A stretch of DNA of 64,000 nt from Actinomycetota bacterium (lineage in GTDB: Bacteria; Actinomycetota; Acidimicrobiia; Acidimicrobiales; Ilumatobacteraceae), in the NCBI GenBank assembly GCA_030645495.1, contig JAUSLV010000011.1, forward strand, positions 437,316 to 501,315, given 5' to 3'. The position numbers and the translations under genes were made by a program. Under the pieces are notes generated by a model. It made no database searches and had not been told where the DNA came from. It saw only the letters and a list, made by a program, of their open reading frames with translations. Every line of letters starts with the position of its first letter. The stretch's first letter is position 1. Positions 43,488 through 51,422 of this stretch are shown here, piece after piece.

Positions 43488-44588
43488 ATGGAATTCTCGT
43501 GGACAGCTGAGCAAGTGGCCCTTCGTGACGAGGCGGCGCGTGTCGCCCGGGAGGCTGTCGCCCGGCACGGTCGGTCGAACGACTCGTGGATCAACGGCTA
43601 TTCGAAGGACTTCTCCAAGGAGCTCGGCGCGCGCGGCTGGATCGGGATGACCTGGCCCGACAATCCGTACAGCGGCACCCGGCGGCCGGGTATCGACCGG
43701 CTGATCGTGGGCGAGGAGATGATCAAGGCCGGTGCCCCGATTGCTGCCTCGTGGTTCGCCGACCGGCAGATGGGCCCCGGTCTACTGGCCTACGGCACCC
43801 CCGAGCAGCAGGCCGAGTTCCTGCCCGGCATCGTGGCCGGCGACACCACCTGGTGCATCGGCATGAGCGAGCCCGATGCCGGCAGCGACCTGGCCGGCCT
43901 CACCACCGCGGCCAACCGTGAGGGCGACGAGTGGGTGATCAACGGGCAGAAGATCTGGACCAGCTTCGGTGCGGTCAGCGACTACTGCTACCTGATCTGT
44001 CGCACTCGCAAGGAAGGCCCTCCGCACGCCGGCATCAGCGAGATCATCGTGCCGATGAACACGCCTGGCATCGAGGTGCGCGAGATCACCGACCTCACCA
44101 CCAACCGCCACTTCTGCGAGGTGTTCTTCACCGACGTGCGCGTGCCGGTGGCCAACCTCGTGGGCGTGGAGGGCGCAGCCTTCAAGCAGACGATGAGCCA
44201 GCTCGAGCACGAGCGCGGTGGCATCGATCGCGTCGTCAGCAACTACGCGCTCTACCTGCTCGCTCGCGAGCGCGCCGACACCACCGATCCGCTGGTGCGC
44301 CAAGAGATCGCCAAGCTGGAGATCGGCTATCGCATCGGCCGCATCCTCGTCACCCGGGAAGTGCTGAAGCAGGCGCCTGCCGGTTTCAGCGCGGCCACGA
44401 AGTGCTTCGGCACCGAGCACGAGCAGCGAGTGGCCGAGTTCGTGTGGCGCACGCTCGGCGCCGACGGCACGTTGTGGAACGACGTCTCCAAGGGCCTGTG
44501 CTACAACCCCGGCTACACGATCATGGGCGGCACGTCCAACGTGATGCGCAACATCCTCGGCGAACGGGTGCTCGGTCTGCCTCGCTAG
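43488..44588 (+). CDS. Acyl-CoA dehydrogenase
   Basis: A 366-residue FAD enzyme of the acyl-CoA dehydrogenase family. It shows MSEPDAGSDLAGL (FAD and substrate binding), the WVINGQKIWTSFG flavin segment, LEHERGGIDRV and the C-terminal IMGGTSNVMRNILGERVLGLPR. The start MEFSWTAEQVALRDE is typical of the actinobacterial type used in long-chain or steroid degradation. The exact substrate is unknown. The TAG stop is followed by a short tandem repeat that copies the last codons. Confidence 0.92.
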   Translation: MEFSWTAEQVALRDEAARVAREAVARHGRSNDSWINGYSKDFSKELGARGWIGMTWPDNPYSGTRRPGIDRLIVGEEMIKAGAPIAASWFADRQMGPGLLAYGTPEQQAEFLPGIVAGDTTWCIGMSEPDAGSDLAGLTTAANREGDEWVINGQKIWTSFGAVSDYCYLICRTRKEGPPHAGISEIIVPMNTPGIEVREITDLTTNRHFCEVFFTDVRVPVANLVGVEGAAFKQTMSQLEHERGGIDRVVSNYALYLLARERADTTDPLVRQEIAKLEIGYRIGRILVTREVLKQAPAGFSAATKCFGTEHEQRVAEFVWRTLGADGTLWNDVSKGLCYNPGYTIMGGTSNVMRNILGERVLGLPR

Positions 44589-44622
44589 CGCGTCTCCCTC
44601 GCTAGCGCGTCTGCCTCGTTAG
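44581..44622 (+). repeat. Short 17-bp tandem repeat spanning the stop of the acyl-CoA dehydrogenase gene
   Basis: The unit CTCGCTAGCGCGTCT plus CC or GC occurs twice with a period of 17 (starts at 44581 and 44598), and a decayed third copy begins at 44615. The first copy includes the last Arg codon and the TAG stop. Confidence 0.7.
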
Positions 44623-44640
44623 GCGGCACCAAGTGCGGAT

Positions 44641-44646
44641 TAGCTT
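44641..44646 (+). promoter_or_regulatory. -10-like TAGCTT of the metallo-hydrolase gene
   Basis: TAGCTT ends 6 nt before the ATG at 44653, the commonest spacing for this motif in the window. Confidence 0.48.
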
Positions 44647-44652
44647 CGACGC

Positions 44653-45972
44653 ATGGCCGACCTCCTCGCCCTCTCTTCGCGCATCATCGACAGCGGCCAC
44701 ACCGACCAGCCGGTGAACCGCGTCACCAACGAACTCAGCGAGGTGGCCGATGGCATCGCCATGGTCGAGAGCTTCAGCCACTGCGTCGCACTCGACACCG
44801 CCGAGGGCTTGGTGTGCTTCGATGCGTCGGGCGTGCACACCGGCCAGGCCGTGCGGGCTGCCCTGACGGGTTGGCGGCCCTCCCCCGTCAGTCACCTCGT
44901 GTACACGCACGGCCACGCAGACCACGTGGGTGGCAGCACGTTCTTCCGTGACGACCACCCGCGCGTCATCGGGCACGAGAACGTGGCGCACCGACTCGAT
45001 CGCTACGACTACACGAACAACTGGAACCTGATCATCAACAACCGCCAGTTCGGCGGGGTGGCCGGCGACCTCAACCTCAGCGTCGGTGGTGGCGACGTGG
45101 GCGTGGCCGTAGAGGTGGCGCCGGGTGCCAAGCGCTTCCTGCCCTCCAGCACGCTGCGGCCTGATGAAACGTTCGCCCACCGGCACACGGTGACGGTCGG
45201 CGGCGAGCCGATGGAGTTCCGCCATGCCCGCGGCGAGACCGACGACCACCTGTGGGCCTGGCTGCCGCAGCGCAAGGCGTTGGTCACGGGCGACTTCCTG
45301 ATCTGGAACTTCCCCAACGCGGGCAACCCGCAGAAGGTGCAGCGCTACCCACTGGAGTGGGCGCGTGCCCTGCGCGAGATGGCGGCCATGGGCGCCGAAC
45401 TGCTGTTGCCCGCGCATGGCCTGCCGATCGAAGGGGCGGCGCGCATCGAGCGCGTGCTCACCGAGATTGCCGGTGCACTCGAGCAGTTGCAGCACGACGT
45501 GGTGGCGATGATGAACGCCGGCGCCACGCTCGACACGATCATCCACACGGTGAAGGTGCCGGCCGACACACTGGCCAAACCGTACCTGCGCCCGCTGTAC
45601 GACGAGCCCGAGTTCGTGGTGCACAACCTGTGGCGGCTGTACGGCGGCTGGTGGGACGGCGCTGCCTCGCGCCTGAAGCCCTCCCCCGACGCGCATCTCG
45701 CCGTCGCGATCGCAGAACTCGCCGGCGGCGCTGAGGTGCTGCTGCGGCGGGCCGAACGAGCCGCTAGCGACGGCGACATGCGCCTGGCCTGCCACTTCGC
45801 CGACCTCGCCGGCTGGGCCGCACCCGACGACCCCACGATCCACGGAGGCCGCGCTGCGGTCTACTTGGCCCGCCGCAAGTCCGAGCCGAGCCTGATGAGC
45901 AAGGGCATCTTCGCCGCCGCTGCCCGCGAGAGCCAGTTGGTGGTGGACCGCAACGGCCCTACTGGCGGCTGA
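44653..45972 (+). CDS. MBL-fold alkylsulfatase-like metallo-hydrolase
   Basis: A 439-residue protein related to SdsA/BDS1 alkylsulfatases. The N-terminal metallo-beta-lactamase domain has THGHADHVGG, the zinc-binding motif, and further ligands in GETDDHLW (ETDDH) and LPAHG. The NNRQFGG and YDEPEFVVHNLWRLYGGWWDG segments are typical of the dimerisation domain of these enzymes. The usual C-terminal SCP2-like domain is short or absent. The substrate cannot be named. It ends 14 nt inside the convergent DMT gene. Confidence 0.88.
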   Translation: MADLLALSSRIIDSGHTDQPVNRVTNELSEVADGIAMVESFSHCVALDTAEGLVCFDASGVHTGQAVRAALTGWRPSPVSHLVYTHGHADHVGGSTFFRDDHPRVIGHENVAHRLDRYDYTNNWNLIINNRQFGGVAGDLNLSVGGGDVGVAVEVAPGAKRFLPSSTLRPDETFAHRHTVTVGGEPMEFRHARGETDDHLWAWLPQRKALVTGDFLIWNFPNAGNPQKVQRYPLEWARALREMAAMGAELLLPAHGLPIEGAARIERVLTEIAGALEQLQHDVVAMMNAGATLDTIIHTVKVPADTLAKPYLRPLYDEPEFVVHNLWRLYGGWWDGAASRLKPSPDAHLAVAIAELAGGAEVLLRRAERAASDGDMRLACHFADLAGWAAPDDPTIHGGRAAVYLARRKSEPSLMSKGIFAAAARESQLVVDRNGPTGG

Positions 45973-46801
45973 CGCTCACCAAGGCAAGCGCGACCGCCGC
46001 AGCGCCAAGCCCGACGAACTGCCAGCGCGTCACCTTCTCCTTGTCGATGCTCATCGCCAGCACCACCGTGCTCGCCGGGTAGAGCGACGCCACGACGGCC
46101 ACGACCGACATCATCCCGCCGCGCACTGCGATCAGGTACAGCACGTTGGCCCCCATGTCGAACACGCCGGCCGTGATCGCCACGCCCAGCGACCCCCGGT
46201 CGGCCGCGGGGCGCACGCGAGCTGCGCCCGTGACCACCAGCAGGAACGGCACCGAGGCGAAGCGGGCGATCACCAGCGGCCACATGCCCGAGTCGGGGTC
46301 GGTGCGGTCGAGGGCGATGAACAGCGAGCCGAAACAAGCGCCCACCACCACGGCCAGCGCCACGATGCGCGGCGGGGTGTTGTGCTGGTGCGTACCCAAC
46401 GCGCCGCTCACGAGCGCGACCGCGGCGATGGCCACGACGATCCCCACCATCGCCAGCACACCAGGCCGCTCACCCAGCGCGAGGCCCACGGTCACCGGCA
46501 GCGCGGCGCCCACCACCGCGCTCACCGGGGCCACCACCGTCACGTCACCGTGCGCGAACCCGTGGTACAGGCCGACGATCCCGAGTGAACCGACGATGCC
46601 ACCGGCGCCGGCCCACCACCACGTCGTCGCCTCGGGCACCGCTGTGCCGGACACCACCACGACGATGCCGACGAGCACGAGGCTGACGGTCTGGCCGACG
46701 GCCGCCACGACGAGGCTGGCCTGGCGGCGACTGGCGCGACCGCCCAACCAGTCGCCCACGCCATACACCAAGGCGGAGAGGAGCGCGACGACGACCGGCA
46801 T
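45959..46801 (-). CDS. DMT/EamA-type transporter
   Basis: A 280-residue membrane protein with ten predicted helices in two EamA-type repeats. Characteristic features are the ARRQASLVVAAVGQTVSL segment, GLYHGFAHGDVTVVAPVSAVVGAALPV and a second-half SLYPASTVVLAMSIDKE. Transported substrate unknown (drug or metabolite). The frame runs 81 codons upstream without coding character; the ATG at 46801 is preceded by TACCCT (46811-46816) 9 nt away. Confidence 0.88.
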   Translation of the reverse strand: MPVVVALLSALVYGVGDWLGGRASRRQASLVVAAVGQTVSLVLVGIVVVVSGTAVPEATTWWWAGAGGIVGSLGIVGLYHGFAHGDVTVVAPVSAVVGAALPVTVGLALGERPGVLAMVGIVVAIAAVALVSGALGTHQHNTPPRIVALAVVVGACFGSLFIALDRTDPDSGMWPLVIARFASVPFLLVVTGAARVRPAADRGSLGVAITAGVFDMGANVLYLIAVRGGMMSVVAVVASLYPASTVVLAMSIDKEKVTRWQFVGLGAAAVALALVSVSRQ

Positions 46802-46935
46802 GGCGACGCCAGGGTAGGCGACGCTCCGCCGTGCAACCCGCCCGAAAGCGTGACTTCCAACGCGCGATCGGCGAGACTGGCTGTTCGTGGTCGCTGCACT
46901 GGCGGACGTGCCCCGCACGATCCGCCTCAGCTGGG

Positions 46936-48687
46936 ATGGTGAACGTGAGCACTCGCAATAGTCGGCTCGGGCGCAAGGCCGAGCGCGACGCGTCGCCGGC
47001 GGGAACGATGAGCTCCGAACTTGCGCAGCACACCCTGCAGGCACTGCTGACGCACGCCGCCACGTTCTTCTTGGTCATCGACGAGCACCTCGCCGTGGTG
47101 ACCGCCAGCGTGTCATTCGCCGACGAGCTGCTCGGCGGGGTGCAACCAGTCGGCCAGCTGCTGCCCGCGCTCGTTCACGAACACCCGGGCACACCAGGTG
47201 GCCAAGCCCTGCTGCTCGCGGTGCACGCGATCGCCGGTGCCACCCAGCTGCGCAGCTCGTGCACCACCGGGTGGGGCAACGACGAGCGATGGTTCGACGT
47301 GGCAGCGACTCCGCTACCCGGGGGTGGAACGTTGCTGGAGGTGGTGGAGATCTCCGACTCGGTGGAGACCGCGCGAGCGTTCACCCGCGACGGGGCGCAC
47401 GACAGCACCACCGGCCTGCTGTCGCGGGCCGGCATCCTCGAGTGGATCCAGCGCGAGCTGATCAACCAGCCGGCTCGCCAGATCTGCGTGGCGATGCTGC
47501 AGGTCGACCAGTTCGACATCGTCGAGGAGACGCTGGGCCCCAAGGGCAGCGACGAGGTGCTGGCCCAAGTGGCACGCCACCTACGCGAGAACATCGCCCC
47601 AGAGGCAGCTGCGGCCCGCGCCGATCGCTCGACGTTCTGTGTCGCGTTCCCCTGCGGGTCGCCGGCTGAGGCCGACTATCGCTCGGCGGAACTGCGCGAT
47701 GCGGTGCGTCAGCCGGTGACGGCCCGCAATCGCATGATGCGGCTCACTGCGTCGGTCGGCGCCTCGTTCGTCACCGATCACTGGGCGGCAGCACGAACCA
47801 TGCGCGAGGCCGAGTTGGGCATGCTCGATGCCAGCCGCCGAGGAGGTAACCGTTTCGCGCCGTACGTGCCCGCCGAGATAGACGCCCGCGACGGGGTCCT
47901 GCGCAAGTGGGACGCGCTCACCGAGGCGTTGCAGCTCCGCCAAATGGAGGTGTGGTTCCAACCGATCGTGCGGCTGGATTCCGGACTCCCTGTCGCCGCA
48001 GAGGCGCTGTGTCGCTGGCACCACCCGCAGTACGGCGAGATTTCTCCTGCGGAGTTCATCCCGCTCGCCGAGTGGGGCGCGGAGATCTCCCGCCTCGGGG
48101 CGTTCGTGCAGGACTGCGCCGCCGACATGTCGATGGCGGTGCGCACCGCGTCCGACGTGCCGACCGACGACTTCCACGTGTCGATCAACGTGTCGCAGCA
48201 CGAGCTGTCGGCACCTCATTTCGGCACCAGCTTCCTGTCGCGGATCATGGCCAACGGCACCCAGCCCGGTTGGTTCGCGATCGAGGTGAGCGAAGAGACG
48301 CTCGCCATGGACGACCCTGCCGTGATGCGGAACCTACGGGCGTTGGCCGATGCCGGCGTGCACGTCACGATCGGTGATTTCGGCACCGGCACATCGTCGA
48401 TCGAGCGGCTGCTGGCGATCCCCGTCTCGGGCGTCAAGATCGCTCGCCGATTCGTGGCGACGATGCTCACCGACCCGATCTCCGCCAGGATTGTCGCCAG
48501 CACCATTGCGCTCGTGAGCTGGCTCGGTGTCGACGTCGTGGCCGAGGGCGTGGAAACGGCTGCGCAGGCCGCCGAGTTGTTGCGGCTCGGCTGCAACGCC
48601 GGGCAGGGCTATTTCTATGCGCCGGCCGTGCCGCCCACCGAGCTGAACGCGGTGCTCCGCGACCTGATCGCCGTCACCAGTCGGTAG
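46936..48687 (+). CDS. PAS-GGDEF-EAL protein with degenerate cyclase site
   Basis: A 583-residue c-di-GMP-related protein: PAS-like domain (about 35-130), GGDEF-type domain (about 145-300) and EAL domain (about 325-575). The GGDEF motif is lost (RADRSTFCVAF in its place), so it should not make c-di-GMP. In the EAL domain AEALCRW, the NVS, EVSEE and AEGVET elements are present, but DDFGTG is GDFGTG and KID is KIA. Loss of the first Asp of the metal pair suggests low or no hydrolysis, so it may act as a c-di-GMP sensor. The start is unsure: ATG at 46936 or 47008. It is convergent with the SDR gene (14 nt overlap). Confidence 0.85.
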   Translation: MVNVSTRNSRLGRKAERDASPAGTMSSELAQHTLQALLTHAATFFLVIDEHLAVVTASVSFADELLGGVQPVGQLLPALVHEHPGTPGGQALLLAVHAIAGATQLRSSCTTGWGNDERWFDVAATPLPGGGTLLEVVEISDSVETARAFTRDGAHDSTTGLLSRAGILEWIQRELINQPARQICVAMLQVDQFDIVEETLGPKGSDEVLAQVARHLRENIAPEAAAARADRSTFCVAFPCGSPAEADYRSAELRDAVRQPVTARNRMMRLTASVGASFVTDHWAAARTMREAELGMLDASRRGGNRFAPYVPAEIDARDGVLRKWDALTEALQLRQMEVWFQPIVRLDSGLPVAAEALCRWHHPQYGEISPAEFIPLAEWGAEISRLGAFVQDCAADMSMAVRTASDVPTDDFHVSINVSQHELSAPHFGTSFLSRIMANGTQPGWFAIEVSEETLAMDDPAVMRNLRALADAGVHVTIGDFGTGTSSIERLLAIPVSGVKIARRFVATMLTDPISARIVASTIALVSWLGVDVVAEGVETAAQAAELLRLGCNAGQGYFYAPAVPPTELNAVLRDLIAVTSR

Positions 48688-50203
48688 GCCGGTAGTCCTT
48701 CAGGAACTGGCCCCACACGTGGGTGCCAGTGTTGATTCCGTCGATGATCGGGTCGACGATGCGCGCCGCGCCGTCCACGATGTCGAGCGGTGGGTGGAAG
48801 TGGTGCTGCGCCGTCTTGCGCTCGGCGATGTGCACCGGGTCTTCGTCGCTCACCCATCCCGTGTCGACGCTGTTCATGTGGATGCCATCGGCGTGGTAGT
48901 CGGCTGCCGACGTACGGGTCATCATGTTCAGCGCGGCCTTCGCCATGTTGGTGTGCGGGTGGCGGGTGGTCTTGAACCGTCGATAGAACTGCCCCTCCAC
49001 TGCCGACACGTTCACGATGTGCTTTTCGCGCCCTGGCGTGCACAGCATCAGCGGCTTCAGGCGCGCGTTCAGCACGAACGGTGCGACAGCGTTCACCAAC
49101 TGGGTCTCCAGCAACTCCACCGACGACACTTCGGCCAACGTCAGCCGCCACGAGTTGCGATCACGTAGATCCACCTGCTGCAAGTCGTGGTCGAGCCGGC
49201 CCTCGGGAAACAAATCGCCACGGCCGGCCAGATCCTCGGGCAACAGCGCGGCCTGCGACAGCTCGGCCGAGCGGGTGACACCGATCGGTAACCCGCTCGG
49301 CGGCGCAATGGCGTCGTCGCCACGGCCCGACGAGAGCATGTCGTAACCGCGCAACCCTTCGTAGGCGCCCAGCAGTCGTGCTGCCGTCGGTGGCAGCACT
49401 GCCAGCGGACCCGACTCGGTGTCCATCATATGGCGATAGAAATCGGGCGGGCGGCGCACGGTCTGGCACGCGTTGTTGACGATGAAGTCGAGCCGGTCGC
49501 GAGTGTGCAGCAGGTGTTGGCAGAAGGCCTCCACGCTGGGCGTGTGGCGCAGGTCGAGCCCGAAGATCTCGACGCGATCGCCCCAGTCGGCGAAGTCGGC
49601 CTCGGCTGCATAGCGCTGCGCAGAGTCGCGCGGGAAGCGGGTGGTGACGATCAGGTGCGCACCGGCACGCAGCAGCTTGATACCCGCCTGGTAGCCGATC
49701 TTGACCCGACCCCCGGTGAGCAGCGCCACGCGGCCGGTGAGGTCGGCGGTCTCGCTGCGCTTGGCGAAGTTGAAGTCGCCACACTCGCCGCACATCTGGT
49801 CGTAGAACGGATGGATCTGAGTGTACTTCCGCTTGCAGATGTAGCAGTGCAGCGGCTGTACCGCCTCGCGTGCTGTGCCGTCGTCGACGGTGCTGTCGGC
49901 ACCGATCTCGCGGGGAGCGAACACGTTGGGCGTGGTGAACACCGGTTTGGCACGCAGGCTGCGGATGCCGGTCTCGTTGAGGGTTCCCTGGTCGCGCTGT
50001 GCCTTCTGCTGCTTCAGCTGGCGGCGTTCGGCCTTGATCTGCCGGCGGCGCTCTTCTACATCAGGCGAGTACACGTCGCCGGCCGCGTTCAGCAAGCGGG
50101 TGCGCTCTTCCAACGACAACGAGGCCAGCAGCGACCGGTCGGCGACGATCGCCTCCAGCGCCTCGGTGGCGGCGCGCAACCGTTCGGAGAGTTCGTCGGA
50201 CAC
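48674..50203 (-). CDS. Short-chain dehydrogenase/reductase with an N-terminal zinc-ribbon extension
   Basis: A 509-residue protein in which an SDR Rossmann domain (from about 155) is preceded by a helical, Arg/Glu-rich region and a zinc ribbon (CYICKRKY ... CGECG, about 120-145). The SDR part has a TGGRVKIGYQAG cofactor loop, NNACQ in place of the usual NNAG, and an atypical catalytic region (NVSAVEGQFYRR ... HTNMAKAALNMM), with a Tyr/Lys pair that is not clear. This extended group is not the classical type and its substrate is unknown. The GTG at 50203 is supported by TACATT (50212-50217) 8 nt upstream. Confidence 0.82.
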   Translation of the reverse strand: MSDELSERLRAATEALEAIVADRSLLASLSLEERTRLLNAAGDVYSPDVEERRRQIKAERRQLKQQKAQRDQGTLNETGIRSLRAKPVFTTPNVFAPREIGADSTVDDGTAREAVQPLHCYICKRKYTQIHPFYDQMCGECGDFNFAKRSETADLTGRVALLTGGRVKIGYQAGIKLLRAGAHLIVTTRFPRDSAQRYAAEADFADWGDRVEIFGLDLRHTPSVEAFCQHLLHTRDRLDFIVNNACQTVRRPPDFYRHMMDTESGPLAVLPPTAARLLGAYEGLRGYDMLSSGRGDDAIAPPSGLPIGVTRSAELSQAALLPEDLAGRGDLFPEGRLDHDLQQVDLRDRNSWRLTLAEVSSVELLETQLVNAVAPFVLNARLKPLMLCTPGREKHIVNVSAVEGQFYRRFKTTRHPHTNMAKAALNMMTRTSAADYHADGIHMNSVDTGWVSDEDPVHIAERKTAQHHFHPPLDIVDGAARIVDPIIDGINTGTHVWGQFLKDYRPTDW

Positions 50204-50211
50204 GGACAAGG

Positions 50212-50217
50212 AATGTA
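50212..50217 (-). promoter_or_regulatory. -10-like TACATT of the SDR gene
   Basis: TACATT on the minus strand ends 8 nt before the GTG at 50203, which is the reason for choosing that start. Confidence 0.45.
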
Positions 50218-50350
50218 GCGACCGGCGACCCAGACCCGGTTTGGGGCGTGTGAGCTGACGTACGATTGCCTCACGCACCACAATGCTCCACCCTCTCACG
50301 GCCATCGCCGCAACCATCGATTCGCCGGACGCGCGCGGCGTGCGGCAGCG

Positions 50351-51125
50351 ATGTACGCGGTGGGCGCGCTCGCCTGGATCTACAGCTCCGACCTCTTGGT
50401 GAGCGCGCTCGACATCGGCTCCACATGGGTCAACATCGCGAAGGGCCAACTGTTCGTGATCACGACGACCCCTGCTGTTGGCGGCCGCCTTCCGTCGGCA
50501 CGAGTTCGAGGTCGACGACATGATCACCGAGCTCGAACAGGCCGCAACGGAACGCGACGATGCGCTCGAAGGCACCACCCGCACCGTCGGGGCGATGATC
50601 GAAGCCCGCGACCCGTACACCGCCGGCCATCAGCAGCGAGTGGGCGACCTGGCTGCCCGCATCGGCGGAGCACTCGGGTGCGACGACGAGCGGGTGCAAG
50701 GGTTGCGCATCGGTGGCTATCTGCACGACGTGGGCAAGGTGGCTGTACCGCCCGAGGTGCTCACCCGGCCCGGGCCGCTCACGGCCGATGAGTACCTCCT
50801 CGTGCAGCAACACAGCCACCGTGGGTACGAGATCCTCGGCCCGGTGCCATTCCTGTGGCCGGTGGCCGAGATCGCCCGCCAGCACCACGAGCGCATGGAC
50901 GGCTCGGGGTACCCCGACGGCCGACATGGCGACGAGATCCTCTTCGAAGCACGCATCGTCGCGGTCGCCGACACCTTCGATGCGATCACCTCCGCGAGGC
51001 CGTACCGCCCGGCGCGCACCGCGGGGGAAGCCTTCGCCGAGATCGATCGCGGGGTGGCCACCCTGTTCGACCCGGCCGTGGTGGACGCCCTCCGCGACCT
51101 GCTGGTGGCCGACGGGCTGATGTGA
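50351..51125 (+). pseudogene. HD-GYP protein gene with membrane anchor, split by a +1 frameshift
   Basis: The first frame (50351 to about 50475) reads MYAVGALAWIYSSDLLVSAL and a second hydrophobic stretch ending FVITTT, like the anchor of membrane-bound signalling proteins. The second frame, from 50478, carries the rest: a linker and an HD-GYP domain with GHQQRVGDLAARIG, LHDVGKVAVPPEVL and HHERMDGSGYP. Removing one C from the CCCC run at 50473-50476 fuses them to a smooth ITTTLLLAAAFRRHEF. The split could be a real mutation or a homopolymer sequencing error. The catalytic domain is intact and could be expressed alone (ATG 50478). Confidence 0.75.
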
Positions 51126-51162
51126 CCACCCGGGAGCTCAATGCAGAACCGGACATCAGGAG

Positions 51163-51236
51163 TGGGCGTGACGGGACTCGAACCCGGGACCTCCACCGTG
51201 TCATGGTGGCGCTCTAACCAACTGAGCTACACGCCC
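51163..51236 (-). tRNA. tRNA-Val (GAC)
   Basis: Reading the minus strand: acceptor stem GGGCGTG with CACGCCC, D-arm GCTCAGTTGGTTAGAGC, anticodon stem CCACC/GGTGG with loop ATGACAC giving anticodon GAC (Val), and a T-arm with GTTCGAGT. The discriminator is A. One mismatch lies at the outer pair of the T-stem. CCA is not encoded. It sits between the HD-GYP gene and the next GGDEF-EAL gene. Confidence 0.95.
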
Positions 51237-51331
51237 TCATGGGCACGAGCACGCTACCCCACCGCCACGGCCGCGCCAACGTTGGAACCACGCGGGCGAG
51301 ATCTTCACTCGCTCGCCAACCAAACAATTGA

Positions 51332-51337
51332 TAGGTT
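51332..51337 (+). promoter_or_regulatory. -10-like TAGGTT upstream of the PAS-GGDEF-EAL gene
   Basis: TAGGTT lies 85 nt before the ATG at 51423 in an AT-richer stretch (CAAACAATTGATAGG) unlike its surroundings. Transcription would begin near 51345 and leave a leader. Confidence 0.35.
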
Positions 51338-51422
51338 CGCCATCATCAGCGAGGTCAGAGCGACATCCAGCGAAGAACCGGCCCGCACCGCTGGTACGCG
51401 CACCTTCCGCGCATTCGAGGAG

